A stretch of 64,000 nt of DNA from Armatimonadota bacterium (GTDB lineage Bacteria > Armatimonadota > Zipacnadia > Zipacnadales > JABUFB01). Shown here in pieces: positions 44,902-53,786 of the stretch. Location: assembly GCA_013314775.1 (NCBI GenBank), contig JABUFB010000012.1, positions 185,733 to 249,732 of the forward strand, read 5' to 3'. The translations under genes were made by a program, and so were the position numbers. Within the stretch, counting starts at the first letter, position 1. Each line of letters starts with the position of its first letter. A model generated the notes under the pieces. That model saw nothing but the letters and a program-made list of their open reading frames with translations. It had not been told where the DNA came from and did no database searches.

Positions 44902-46584
44902 TCACTTCGCCCGCCGTATGCTCAGCACGGTCAGGGTGTTCGGCGGCAGGCGGTAGGTCAGGTCGCTGGCGTTTGCGATCTCCAGCGGCTTCGGCCCCTG
45001 CAAGGTCACCCGGTCCGGCTCGGCCATGGTATTCTCTGCGAGATAGCTGTCCGCGCCCACCTCGTAGGCTTCGATGGCTGACTGAGCGGGCCAATGAGCG
45101 ATGCGGATGCGGGCCTCCACGGCTTCGTGCGCGTCCTTGTTCAGGAGCGCGAGATACAGCGCATCGCCCGTGCGCGATGCGCAGGTGGTCACCCGGTCGA
45201 AGCTGTACTCCGGGTCGGCGTACAGGCCCGGAGCGGGAGCCGCGATTGTGTTGTCGCCCTCAATACTCGATTGCACCAGTTCCTCGCCGTGCTGTTCGCT
45301 CAGGAGCTTGAAGACCCAGTAGATCGGCATACGGAAGCCGTAGCCCGGGTCGGTGGAGGTGCCTTTGTAGGAGATGCCGCGCGGCTGTGTGGTCTCGATG
45401 GAGAACAGCGCCTGCGCATCATTGCAGAAGGTGTGCCAGAAAGCCCCGCGGATATGCTCGGACGGGACGCTTCTGGTCATGAGAAACATGAGTATGTCGG
45501 CCATGTACACTGCGGTGGCCTGGGTGCGCATGAGCGATCCGCGGAAGCCTTGCTCGTACTGGGGGAAGATGGCGGCGGTCCAGTCCGCCGACCACTCGCC
45601 CACCATGATGCCCGGCAGCGGGCGTTGTTTGCACTGGCGCTCCATGAGGGAGACGATCTCGCGGTAGCACTCGCGGAACTTCGTGCCCCAGCAGTAGAGG
45701 TGCTTCCACTCGTCGTCGGTGCCAATGTACGGCCAGTTTCCACCCCACCCGTTGGCGGGGTAGAAGTGCCAGTCGAAATAGTCCACCTCCACGTCCAGGT
45801 TGCGCAGGAAGGCTTCAGCGAACTCGCTGCTGGTGGCGAAGTTGATGTTCGCCTCGGGAGCAAAGGGCTTCATGCCGGTAATCGGGCGCTCGACGTTGAT
45901 GAACGGGACGAGGATCTTCGAGCCCGGCGACATGCGGCGTATGATGGGGACCAGCCGGGCCAGGACCTCTGCGTACTCGCGGGCTCCCTCGGCGTTCTCC
46001 TGGAAGCCCTGCGGGTAGCTGTGGACCTCATTACCCGGCTGCCAGTAGCGGATATTGTATGGCTCGGGGTGGCCGTTGGCAGCGCGCTTTGCGGCCCAGT
46101 TGACTCCATCGCCATCGTCGTCGCCCCGGCCCACGAGGTACTCGATGTACCCCCGCACGGACTCCTCGGGCTCCCCAACGAAGTTGATCTGCATCAAAGG
46201 TTCGATACCGAAACGTTCGCAGAACTGGACGTAAGTGTCGAGGTCGTAGACCTCCCACCAGTGGCCCTCGGGGTTCTGGGCAAGGTGGTCCTGCCAGTAG
46301 AAGTTGGCCCAGGAGCCCCGGTGATCGTTTCGGTTGAAGACGAACCCGCCGGGGTAACGGGCGATGCGCAGGCCGGATTCCGCGATGTGACTGGCGACGA
46401 CGTCCGGGTACCTGGGGCTGCGCAGAGGGTTGGTCTTGGCGTCGATACCCGCGCCGAAGACGAAAGGATCGATGGCACCGAGAGAGACTTGGGGTTGAAC
46501 GTCGAGCTGGACCTGCAGGTCAGTTGCCAGGAGGAGACCGGGCAAGATGAGGGCGCAGATGAGGGCGAGAACGGTCTGCGGCAT
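44902..46584 (-). CDS. Secreted alpha-L-arabinofuranosidase-like glycoside hydrolase
   Basis: 560 aa. Signal peptide 1-22. A clan GH-A barrel resembling GH51/GH39: acid/base Glu in YWQPGNEVHSY (about residue 190), likely nucleophile Glu in IMVGEWSADW (about 325), plus VDYFDWHFYPANGWGG. The C-terminal 120 residues form a beta-sandwich ending PNTLTVLSI, as in GH51 proteins. Should cleave arabinose or other pentose/hexose side chains. Start MPQTVLAL is chosen because GGAGA lies before it and a signal peptide follows directly; the longer frame adds a Pro-rich leader. Confidence 0.75.
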   Translation of the reverse strand: MPQTVLALICALILPGLLLATDLQVQLDVQPQVSLGAIDPFVFGAGIDAKTNPLRSPRYPDVVASHIAESGLRIARYPGGFVFNRNDHRGSWANFYWQDHLAQNPEGHWWEVYDLDTYVQFCERFGIEPLMQINFVGEPEESVRGYIEYLVGRGDDDGDGVNWAAKRAANGHPEPYNIRYWQPGNEVHSYPQGFQENAEGAREYAEVLARLVPIIRRMSPGSKILVPFINVERPITGMKPFAPEANINFATSSEFAEAFLRNLDVEVDYFDWHFYPANGWGGNWPYIGTDDEWKHLYCWGTKFRECYREIVSLMERQCKQRPLPGIMVGEWSADWTAAIFPQYEQGFRGSLMRTQATAVYMADILMFLMTRSVPSEHIRGAFWHTFCNDAQALFSIETTQPRGISYKGTSTDPGYGFRMPIYWVFKLLSEQHGEELVQSSIEGDNTIAAPAPGLYADPEYSFDRVTTCASRTGDALYLALLNKDAHEAVEARIRIAHWPAQSAIEAYEVGADSYLAENTMAEPDRVTLQGPKPLEIANASDLTYRLPPNTLTVLSIRRAK

Positions 46585-46766
46585 GAGGGGTGTCTCCGGT
46601 TGATGGAGTGCGCACGCCAGAGATGACAATTCCAGGGATTGGGAGGTCTGTCCTTCGGGGGGACAGCTCGGAGCGGACGGCGGACAGGCAGGTCGGCGCG
46701 GCACAGGTGCGCGCCCCACAGGCGGCAACGGCAACGAGGAAGGCAAAGGCCCTCGGCGTAAGGGCG

Positions 46767-48626
46767 CTACGTCGCCGCGGCCAGGCGGTCCTCGCCTGAG
46801 ATCGCCCCATACTGCAGATTGTGCAGGCGCCAGTAGGCTCCGCGCGCCGCCATGAGTTCCGCGTGGGTTCCGCGTTCCACGATCTGCCCGCCGTCCACCA
46901 CCAGGATACAGTCCGCCTGGCGAATCGTGCTCAGCCGGTGAGCGATGACGAAGGCCGTGCGCCCGTGCATCAGCCGCAACATCGCGTCCTGGATATGGAT
47001 TTCCGTACGGGTATCGACGCTGCTTGTGGCCTCGTCGAGAATCAGGATGGCGGGGTCGGCGAGGATCGCCCTGGCAATAGCGAGAAGCTGTCGCTGGCCC
47101 TGGCTCAGGCTACCTCCGTCTTCAGTCAGTTCGGTGTCGAAGCCGTGAGGCAGGCGGCGGATGAAGGAGGCCGCATTGGCCAGTTCTGCGGCCTGCTCAA
47201 CTTCGCTGTCGGTGGCACCCGGGCGGCCGTAGCGGATGTTCTCGCGCACCGTGGTGGCGAACAGGAACGTGTCCTGGAGAACGATCCCCAATGCGCGGCG
47301 CAGATCACAACGGCGGATCTCGCGCAAGTCGTGGCCATCCACGCGGATCGCGCCCTCATCCACATCGTAGAAGCGAGTGAGGAGGTTGATGATCGTGGTC
47401 TTGCCCGCGCCGGTGGGGCCAACGAGCGCAATGGTCTGTCCGGCCTCGGCGTGGAAGCTCACGTCCTTGAGCACCGGGTGCTCCGGGTCGTAGCCGAAGC
47501 TCACTCGGTCGAAGGTAACGTCGCCGCGGGGGGTTTCGAGAGCGACGGCACGCGGAGCGTCGGGGGTTTCCGGAGGCTCGTCAAGGATACCGAAGACTCG
47601 TTCCGCACCGGCAATGGCGGACTGCACCATGCCCCAGAGCATGGCGATCTGATTGATGGGCATGGTGACAAAATGCGCGTAGTTTACGAAGGCCGCCACG
47701 GTGCCGATGGTCGCGAGATCGTGGAGCACTATCCAGCCGCCGGCGGTTGCGAGGACTGCGAAAGTTATGTTCCGGGCGAGATTCATAGCCGGCCCCATGA
47801 CGCCGGATATCATGCCGGCAGCGGTTGCACTGCGCCGTAGCTTCTCATTTGCGCGGTCGAAGTCCTGGATGGCGCGCTGCTCGCGGGCGAAGGCCTTGAC
47901 CACCCGCTGCCCTGTGATGTTTTCCTCGATCAATCCGTTGAGGTCCCCCAGGTCAGCCTGGCGCTCCCGGAACTTGCGGCGACTGGCGGCCGCGATGACG
48001 TGGGAGAAGAGGAATGCCAGGGGTGCAGTGGCGAGAGTGACCAGCGCCATGCGCCAGTTGAGCGCGAACATGAAGCAGATCGCGCCGACGACTGACAGGA
48101 CGCTGGACATGAGTTGCGTGACGGTCTGCGCCAGCGCTTGATTCACGGCTTCGGTGTCGTTGGTGAGGCGGCTCATGATCTCGCCATGGGTCTGGCGGTC
48201 GAAGAAGCGCAACGGCAGAGTCTGGATGGTGCGGAAGATGTCGCCGCGGATGTCCCGCAGGGTGCTTTGGGAGACGCGGATCATCATCACCGTCTGCAGC
48301 CAGGTGGTGACGGCCGAGAGGATATGGATGCCGATCATCAGGGCGACAATGCGCGCGAGGGCATCCATCTCGCGGGGGATGATGCACCGATCGATGGCGC
48401 GGCTGATCAGGTACGGGTTGATGAGGGTCAACACGGTGCTGACCGCAACAAGGGCTGCGACCAGGAGCAGGCTTGACCGGTAGCGCCGGAGATACTGCCA
48501 GAGCCGGCGCATGACCGCCGGAACGTCTTCAGCCCGGCTGACGGGCATCATCATTGCCTGCGGGCCGCGCCCCGGGCCGTGGCCGAATACGCGTATGTGA
48601 TCTACCGGCGGGCGCTTCTCAGACAC
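46767..48626 (-). CDS. Heterodimeric ABC exporter, subunit with consensus ATP site
   Basis: 619 aa: six membrane helices (about 40-320) plus a NBD with Walker A GPTGAGKT, signature LSQGQRQLLAIARAIL and Walker B AILILDEATSSVD with the catalytic Glu. The LSQGQ signature and partner arrangement match TM288-type subunits. GTG start (48626) lies within the end of the upstream gene (8-nt overlap), 9 nt after GGAGG; a longer in-frame extension is Arg-rich and not part of the protein. It forms a type IV (MsbA-like) multidrug or lipid exporter with the neighbouring subunit. Confidence 0.87.
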   Translation of the reverse strand: MSEKRPPVDHIRVFGHGPGRGPQAMMMPVSRAEDVPAVMRRLWQYLRRYRSSLLLVAALVAVSTVLTLINPYLISRAIDRCIIPREMDALARIVALMIGIHILSAVTTWLQTVMMIRVSQSTLRDIRGDIFRTIQTLPLRFFDRQTHGEIMSRLTNDTEAVNQALAQTVTQLMSSVLSVVGAICFMFALNWRMALVTLATAPLAFLFSHVIAAASRRKFRERQADLGDLNGLIEENITGQRVVKAFAREQRAIQDFDRANEKLRRSATAAGMISGVMGPAMNLARNITFAVLATAGGWIVLHDLATIGTVAAFVNYAHFVTMPINQIAMLWGMVQSAIAGAERVFGILDEPPETPDAPRAVALETPRGDVTFDRVSFGYDPEHPVLKDVSFHAEAGQTIALVGPTGAGKTTIINLLTRFYDVDEGAIRVDGHDLREIRRCDLRRALGIVLQDTFLFATTVRENIRYGRPGATDSEVEQAAELANAASFIRRLPHGFDTELTEDGGSLSQGQRQLLAIARAILADPAILILDEATSSVDTRTEIHIQDAMLRLMHGRTAFVIAHRLSTIRQADCILVVDGGQIVERGTHAELMAARGAYWRLHNLQYGAISGEDRLAAAT

Positions 48627-50364
48627 CGGTAACCACCTCCGGGTCCACCTGCGACCGCACGATCTCCCGGTAGGCCGCGCTCGTCTCCAGCAGCTCTTGA
48701 TGAGTGCCCTCGGCCGCGATTGCACCGTCTTCGAGCACAAGAATTTTGTCCGCGGCGAGAATGCTGCCAATCCGCTGGGCGACGATCAGGCGCGTGCAGG
48801 GATCGGGCGAGTCATCGAGAGCGGCCATGATGCGGGACTCGGTGGCGGCGTCGACGGCGCTTGAGCAGTCGTCGAGAATCAGGATCGAAGGTTTGCAGAG
48901 CAGAGCCCGAGCGATTGCGAGCCGCTGTTTCTGGCCACCGGAGAGGTTTACCCCGCGCTGGCCCAGTTGCGTGGCGTATCCGTCAGGCAGAGCCATGATG
49001 AACTCATGGGCCTGCGCGGTCCGGGCGGCCTGTTCGACCTCCTCATCGGTCGCATCGGGCCGCGCGTAGGCGATGTTGTCGCGGACTGATCCTGAGAAGA
49101 GGACGGTCTCCTGCATGACCATGCCGATGTGCCGGCGCAGGTCGGCCTGCCTCAGGTTGCGCACATCCACGCCGTCCACGAGGACACGGCCGCCCTGGAC
49201 GTCATACAGGCGCGGCACGAGATGCACGAGACTGGACTTGCCGCTGCCCGTTGCTCCGACAATGGCCACGGTCTGTCCGGGTTCGGCGGTGAGAGAGACC
49301 CCGCGGAGGACAGGCTCGGCTTCGTCGCCGTCGTAGCCGAAAAGTACGCTATCGAACTCCAGCCTGCCGGAGGGCGCCGAGATTTCCGCCGGCTCCGCGC
49401 AGTCCGTCACGTCGGGCTCGGTGTTGAGGACTTCGGCGATGCGGTGGGTTGATGCGTCGGCCTGGGACATGCGCATCACAAGCATGCCCACCATCACCAG
49501 GGAGTGAAACATCTGGGTGAGGTAGTTGGTGAAGGCGAGCAGCTGCCCGACGTGAAGCTGGCCCCGATTCACTTCCCACCCGCCGAACCAGATCACGGCG
49601 ACGACCGCGACATTGACCAGGAGTGAAATGGCGGGAGTGACCCCGGCGACGAGAGTGGATGCGCGAACGGTCTGGCCCATCAGGTCCTCGTTTGCGGAGC
49701 CGAAGCGTGAGCACTCGTGCTGTTCGCGGACGAAAGCCTTGACCAGCCGCACCCCGGCGAGGTTCTCCTGAAGAATGATATTGAGCTTGTCCAGGCGCTC
49801 CTGCACGCCGAGAAACAGACCGAAGGCGCGCTTGCTGGTGATAACCAGGGCGGCGATGACCAGCGGGGCAATGATGACAATGATCAGCGACAGGCCGGGA
49901 GCGGTCAGGATCGCCATCACCAGGCCACCCATTGCCAGGAGCGGGGCGCGCACCATGATGCGCATAAGCATCAGCGACGCTTCCTGCACCTGGTCGACGT
50001 CACTGGTGAGGCGGGTGATCAGCTTGCCGGTCTGCAGGCGATCCAGGTTGGCGGAGGAGAAGCTCTGAATCTTCCGGAAGACCGCGCCGCGCAGGTCCGC
50101 GCCGAAGTTGAGCCCGGCGATGGTCGCGAAGATGGTGCATCCCGCGCCGGCCAGGAGGCCGATGATGCCCGCGACGACCATGATCAGTCCGGTATGGATC
50201 ACGTACCGCAGGTCATTATTGGCAATGCCCTCGTCCACGATGTTCTGCAGCAGGCGCGGTTGAGCAAGGTCCATGGCGACTTCCAGCGCCATCGACAAAG
50301 GCGCGAGCAGTGCCGGGACCCAGTATGGGGCCATGTAACGGATGATGGTGCGCAGGGACTTCAC
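48619..50364 (-). CDS. Heterodimeric ABC exporter, subunit with degenerate ATP site
   Basis: 581 aa, six membrane helices and a NBD: Walker A GATGSGKSS, signature NLSGGQKQRLAIARALL, Walker B SILILDDCSSAVD. The catalytic Glu after Walker B is Asp (LDD), as in TM287, LmrC and BmrC, where one of the two ATP sites is non-hydrolytic. GTG start, GGAGG 10 nt upstream. It follows marR by 49 nt, and its 3' end overlaps the partner subunit gene by 8 nt. Confidence 0.88.
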   Translation of the reverse strand: MKSLRTIIRYMAPYWVPALLAPLSMALEVAMDLAQPRLLQNIVDEGIANNDLRYVIHTGLIMVVAGIIGLLAGAGCTIFATIAGLNFGADLRGAVFRKIQSFSSANLDRLQTGKLITRLTSDVDQVQEASLMLMRIMVRAPLLAMGGLVMAILTAPGLSLIIVIIAPLVIAALVITSKRAFGLFLGVQERLDKLNIILQENLAGVRLVKAFVREQHECSRFGSANEDLMGQTVRASTLVAGVTPAISLLVNVAVVAVIWFGGWEVNRGQLHVGQLLAFTNYLTQMFHSLVMVGMLVMRMSQADASTHRIAEVLNTEPDVTDCAEPAEISAPSGRLEFDSVLFGYDGDEAEPVLRGVSLTAEPGQTVAIVGATGSGKSSLVHLVPRLYDVQGGRVLVDGVDVRNLRQADLRRHIGMVMQETVLFSGSVRDNIAYARPDATDEEVEQAARTAQAHEFIMALPDGYATQLGQRGVNLSGGQKQRLAIARALLCKPSILILDDCSSAVDAATESRIMAALDDSPDPCTRLIVAQRIGSILAADKILVLEDGAIAAEGTHQELLETSAAYREIVRSQVDPEVVTGV

Positions 50365-50413
50365 CGGCCCATTGCCTCCTGATCAATGACAACCCTGGGC
50401 AGGATGCCCAGGC

Positions 50414-50902
50414 CTAACGGGATTCCTTTTCCTCGGCCGCGTCTTCCGCCTGCGATCTGCGTAGCGCGGCGGCATGCAGCTGCGCCAGGGCGTCGCGTAG
50501 CCGGATCAGATCGTCGTCCTCGAGGTCCGCGAGGAGAGCCATCATCCGCCGGCGCGCGCGCTCAAGATGACGCGTGCGCTCCCGGGCGCCACGAGCCGTG
50601 AGTCGCACGCGAACAATACGACGGTCCCCGGGGTCGTCAAGCCGCTCAACCTGGCCGCGTTCGATGAGAGCGTCCACCAGGCCGGTTACTGTACTGGGGC
50701 GCAGATGCAGGGCGCGAGAGAGCTCGGTCATCGACGGACAGCCGAGATGGCCTATTGTGCGCAGGCACTCCAATTGGGCAAGAGTGAGGTCGAGATGGGC
50801 CGCGGGAGGACGATGGCCGCGCCTCATGTAGGAGCCGAAGATCGAGTGCATGAACTCGTCGATCTCAGCCATGAACTTCTCGCGTGATGGGTCAGCAGGC
50901 AC
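50414..50902 (-). CDS. MarR family transcriptional regulator
   Basis: 162 aa, winged helix: LTLAQLECLRTIGHLGCPSMTELSRALHLRPSTVTGLVDALIERG (helix-turn-helix), then the wing DDPGDRRIVRVRLT. Long dimerisation helices at both ends. GTG start 7 nt after AAGGA. Being first in the operon with the ABC exporter genes, it probably represses them and is released by an exported compound. A promoter and a small palindrome lie directly upstream. Confidence 0.88.
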   Translation of the reverse strand: MPADPSREKFMAEIDEFMHSIFGSYMRRGHRPPAAHLDLTLAQLECLRTIGHLGCPSMTELSRALHLRPSTVTGLVDALIERGQVERLDDPGDRRIVRVRLTARGARERTRHLERARRRMMALLADLEDDDLIRLRDALAQLHAAALRRSQAEDAAEEKESR

Positions 50903-50927
50903 GGCATTTTCCTTCGGAACACGAATA

Positions 50928-50941
50928 TTTCATTACAGAAA
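50928..50941. promoter_or_regulatory. AT-rich imperfect palindrome at the marR start site (candidate operator)
   Basis: TTTCATTACAGAAA, 4-bp arms (TTTC/GAAA), just downstream of the marR -10 box and spanning the predicted start site, where a MarR dimer would block transcription. Weak symmetry, so tentative. Confidence 0.35.
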
Positions 50942-50942
50942 C

Positions 50943-50970
50943 AGTATAGCTTAGATTAGCGACCCGTCAA
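50943..50970 (-). promoter_or_regulatory. Sigma-70-type promoter of the marR-ABC operon
   Basis: On the minus strand: -35 TTGACG (50965-50970) and -10 TATACT (50943-50948), 16-bp spacer; predicted start about 35 nt before the GTG. Confidence 0.68.
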
Positions 50971-51055
50971 GGGTTATCTTTGCGGGTCGTGGTTGGTTGC
51001 TGAGCCGAAGGACGCGAAGCTGTCTGGACGCAATGGGAGGGTGGGCAGCAGAACT

Positions 51056-51262
51056 GGATCGGACCTGCTCCGGGGCAGAAGCAGGTCCGATCCGAGTGCG
51101 CGGCTCTCAAGCTGTAATGTAATCTTCAGGGCGGGCCGCGCCAACCCTGGAGCTCAGCCTGGGCGCAAGTCTAGGGGGAGACTTAAGCTGAGCCAGGGAT
51201 ATAAGAGCGCTGATTGCTAGGTCTGTTCAAGTTGCGCCTGCCAAACTTGTACAACCCTGTAC
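51056..51262 (-). ncRNA. Candidate structured non-coding RNA or regulatory leader
   Basis: About 207 nt without a plausible ORF, starting at the predicted start site of the strong promoter at 51269-51297. Consecutive stems: 51228-51233 with 51244-51249 (6 bp); a composite hairpin 51145-51198 (6 bp, 2-nt bulge, 6 bp, internal loop, 6 bp, 6-nt loop); 51098-51104 with 51135-51141 (7 bp, GCGCGGC/GCCGCGC); 51056-51069 with 51080-51093 (14 bp perfect). The last stem has no U-run, so the 3' end is uncertain. It may be a free RNA or a long leader reading into marR. It does not match tmRNA, SRP RNA, RNase P RNA or 6S RNA features that I know. Confidence 0.45.
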
Positions 51263-51263
51263 A
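51248..51263. promoter_or_regulatory. Palindrome TGTACA-N4-TGTACA at the ncRNA start site
   Basis: Two TGTACA hexamers separated by ACCC, each self-complementary, overlapping the predicted transcription start just downstream of the -10 box; a good site for a repressor dimer. Confidence 0.5.
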
Positions 51264-51268
51264 GCATC

Positions 51269-51297
51269 TTTATAGCACGGACGCCCAACCATGTCAA
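51269..51297 (-). promoter_or_regulatory. Near-perfect sigma-70 promoter in the ORF-free region
   Basis: Minus strand: -35 TTGACA (51292-51297), -10 TATAAA (51269-51274), 17-bp spacer. It reads toward marR, but about 360 bp of non-coding DNA intervenes. Confidence 0.75.
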
Positions 51298-51310
51298 TAC
51301 TTTGTATTGA
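51294..51310. promoter_or_regulatory. Palindrome overlapping the -35 box
   Basis: TCAATAC-TTT-GTATTGA, perfect 7-bp arms, covering part of the -35 hexamer of the preceding promoter and extending upstream. Typical placement for a repressor or activator. Confidence 0.55.
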
Positions 51311-51345
51311 GATTCTGTGAAGAATTTTCCCGGCACGCCCACCGG

Positions 51346-51374
51346 GGCACACGCGAGGGTCTTTCGCGTGCACC
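51346..51374 (-). terminator. Possible terminator hairpin after feoB
   Basis: On the minus strand GGTGCACGCG and CGCGTGTGCC pair over 10 bp (two G-T), 9-nt loop, 32 nt after the feoB stop. No clear U-run, so weak. Confidence 0.35.
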
Positions 51375-51405
51375 CAGCAGCCAGGTTCAGGGGAAGGGGA
51401 GGGGC

Positions 51406-53478
51406 TTACTGGTACCCGAGGAGCGATCCGACACTGTGGACGATAAAGGCGGCGATCCAGGCGAGCACGGTGGTGTATGCCGCTGAGAATGCCGGCCAGC
51501 GCCAAGTGCCCGTCTCACGGTAGATGACAGCGATGGTGCCCAGGCAGGGAACGTATAGGAGCACGAAAACCATGAGCGCATAGGCGACCAGGGGCGACAG
51601 ACCAGGCTGCTTGCGCAGCACGGCCTGCAGGTTTTCCGTCTCGTCTCCGGCTTCGCCCATGCTGTAGGCCGTCGATAGGGTGGAGACCACCACTTCTTTG
51701 GCCCCGAACCCGGCGATGAGAGCCACACCGATGCGCCAGTCAAAGCCGAGAGGACGCAGGGCGGGCTCGATAGCCTTGCCCATCCGGCCGGCCGCACTGT
51801 ATTCCAGGGCAACCGTTGCCTGGTGCGCCTCGTCGAGGCCCTCCAGCATGTCTGCGGGCGGCTTCGGGTAAGACATGAGCACCCACATGACGATGGCGAA
51901 CCCGAGGATGACGGTGCCCGCCTTCTTGATGTAGTGCCAGGCGCGTTCCCAGACGTGGATGGCGATGCCGCGAAGGGTGGGAAGTCGGTAGGGGGGCAGC
52001 TCCATGACGAAAGGTGTCGTGGAGCCTTTGAAGAGGGTCGACCGTAAGACGAAGGCCATGAGCATGGCCACGGCGACGCCCAGAGCATAGATGGAAAAGA
52101 TTACTTTCCCAGCGATGTGGGGAGCGAAGAAAGCGCCCGCCAGAAGGATATACACGGGAAGCCGCGCACCGCAACTCATGAATGAGACGATCATCATGGT
52201 GACGATGCGGTCGCGCTCGCGGTCGAGGGTGCGCGTCGCCAGGACCGCGGGTACGGTGCAGCCGAAACCGATGAGCATGGGGATAAAGCTCTTGCCATGG
52301 AGGCCGACGTGGTGCATGACTTTGTCGACCACGAAGGCGGCGCGAGCCATGTATCCGCTATCTTCAAGGATGGAGATGGCAATGAACAAGAGAACGATGT
52401 TGGGTAAGAAGACGAGAACCCCGCCGACGCCGCCGATGATCCCGTCGACGATAAGAGACTTGAGGTCACCCTCCGGCAGGACAGAGGCTGCGTAGCCGGC
52501 AAGGGTGCCGAAGAACGCCTCCACCCATTCCATCGGTGGCCCGCCCAGGCGGAAGACCATTTCGAACATGAGCCACATAAACAGAACGAAGATGGGCAGC
52601 CCCAGGACGCGATCGACCAGCACGCGATCTACGGCGTCGGACCAGTCGATGCGGCGGATCTGGTCGTGCTGCATGGCCTGTCGCACGGCGCCGGAGGCAA
52701 GGCCGTAGCGCTGGTCAGCGATGGCGACCTCGGCGTCGTCGCCCACGACCCGCTCGATGTGGGCGCGGGCCGCATCGACGGCTGCGAGTATCTCGTCGGC
52801 TCCCGTGGCCTGCTTCGCCACCATCTCGCGGACCCGGGAATCATTTTCAAGGAGTTTGATTGCGAGCCAGCGCGGGGCCGCGTCATTGTGAAGTCCGCTG
52901 GCGACCAACATGGCTTCGATCTGGTCCAGGTGGCACTCCAATTCGGAGCCAAAACGCATGTGCAGCGCGGGCTTGCGGTGTTCATCGGCGACCCGGATCG
53001 CCTCGTCGAGCAATTGGCGCATGCCCTGACCACGCGCCGCGACGCAAGGGACGAAGGGCACTCCGAGTAGCTCGCTCAGCAGTTCGTGGTCGATACGTTT
53101 GCCGGACAATTCGGCGACGTCGATCATGTTGAGAGCAACCACGGTGGGCTGCTCAAGCTCAATGAACTGGGTGGTCAGATAGAGGTTGCGCTCGAGGTTC
53201 GACGCGTCAACGACATCAATGATGACGTCGGGCTTCTCGTATACCACGAAGTCGCGGGCTACGATCTCTTCAATGGAGTAGGCGGTGAGGCTGTATGTGC
53301 CGGGCAGGTCGATGATCCGCAGTTCGCGGCCGGCATGGGTGGTGATGCCCTCTTTCTTCTCGACGGTCACGCCGGGGTAGTTGCCCACGTGCTGGTGGGC
53401 GCCGGTGAGGGCATTGAAGACCGTGGTCTTGCCGGCGTTGGGGTTGCCCGCGAGACCGACAATGATGGGGCGAGACAT
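51406..53478 (-). CDS. feoB: Ferrous iron transporter FeoB
   Basis: 690 aa. N-terminal G domain: G1 GNPNAGKTT (11-19), G3 DLPGTYS, G4 NMID; then a GDI-like linker and a polytopic membrane domain with the two Gate motifs (VLVFLPNIVLLFIAISILEDSGYMARAAF, GCTVPAVLATRTL) and a conserved Cys in the pore helices. Imports Fe(II) across the inner membrane. Start MSRPIIVGLAGNP is the family start; an in-frame extension overlaps feoA and is not used. 61 nt after feoA. Confidence 0.95.
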   Translation of the reverse strand: MSRPIIVGLAGNPNAGKTTVFNALTGAHQHVGNYPGVTVEKKEGITTHAGRELRIIDLPGTYSLTAYSIEEIVARDFVVYEKPDVIIDVVDASNLERNLYLTTQFIELEQPTVVALNMIDVAELSGKRIDHELLSELLGVPFVPCVAARGQGMRQLLDEAIRVADEHRKPALHMRFGSELECHLDQIEAMLVASGLHNDAAPRWLAIKLLENDSRVREMVAKQATGADEILAAVDAARAHIERVVGDDAEVAIADQRYGLASGAVRQAMQHDQIRRIDWSDAVDRVLVDRVLGLPIFVLFMWLMFEMVFRLGGPPMEWVEAFFGTLAGYAASVLPEGDLKSLIVDGIIGGVGGVLVFLPNIVLLFIAISILEDSGYMARAAFVVDKVMHHVGLHGKSFIPMLIGFGCTVPAVLATRTLDRERDRIVTMMIVSFMSCGARLPVYILLAGAFFAPHIAGKVIFSIYALGVAVAMLMAFVLRSTLFKGSTTPFVMELPPYRLPTLRGIAIHVWERAWHYIKKAGTVILGFAIVMWVLMSYPKPPADMLEGLDEAHQATVALEYSAAGRMGKAIEPALRPLGFDWRIGVALIAGFGAKEVVVSTLSTAYSMGEAGDETENLQAVLRKQPGLSPLVAYALMVFVLLYVPCLGTIAVIYRETGTWRWPAFSAAYTTVLAWIAAFIVHSVGSLLGYQ

Positions 53479-53539
53479 GGGACGCACCACTCTCGATGGG
53501 AAGCATGACTCCGCGAGGAGCGCCGCGGCAGGGAAAGGC

Positions 53540-53764
53540 TTAGTCAGGCCTGACCATGATACGGTGGGCCATACCGCGACCGAGCATGAGCTTGGCGCCG
53601 CGCACGTTGATGACAACCGGGCCGGGCTGGCTGCCGCCGCTCACCACCTGCATCCGGGTTCCGGGCAGAATCCCCAGGTCGTTGAGATGCCTGCGGGAGC
53701 CAACGCTGCCTTCGACGGACACGCAGACAACCTGGTCGCCTGAGCGGGCCAGGCTCAGGGGCAT
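53540..53764 (-). CDS. feoA: FeoA-domain protein
   Basis: 74 aa, an SH3-like FeoA domain (DQVVCVSVEGSVGSRRHLNDLGILPGTRMQVV, ending RGAKLMLGRGMAHRIMV). Cytoplasmic partner that stimulates FeoB. The start is not certain: the ATG at 53764 has only a weak ribosome site, and a GTG at 53779 would add five residues (VRCGA). It follows the DtxR gene by 22 nt, so translation may be coupled. Confidence 0.88.
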   Translation of the reverse strand: MPLSLARSGDQVVCVSVEGSVGSRRHLNDLGILPGTRMQVVSGGSQPGPVVINVRGAKLMLGRGMAHRIMVRPD

Positions 53765-53786
53765 GGATGCGCCACACCGCACGCAT

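Noticed and set aside
51145..51198. Known RNA families (6S, tmRNA, SRP RNA, RNase P)
   Set aside because: None of their conserved sequence blocks is present; the stems alone do not identify a family.
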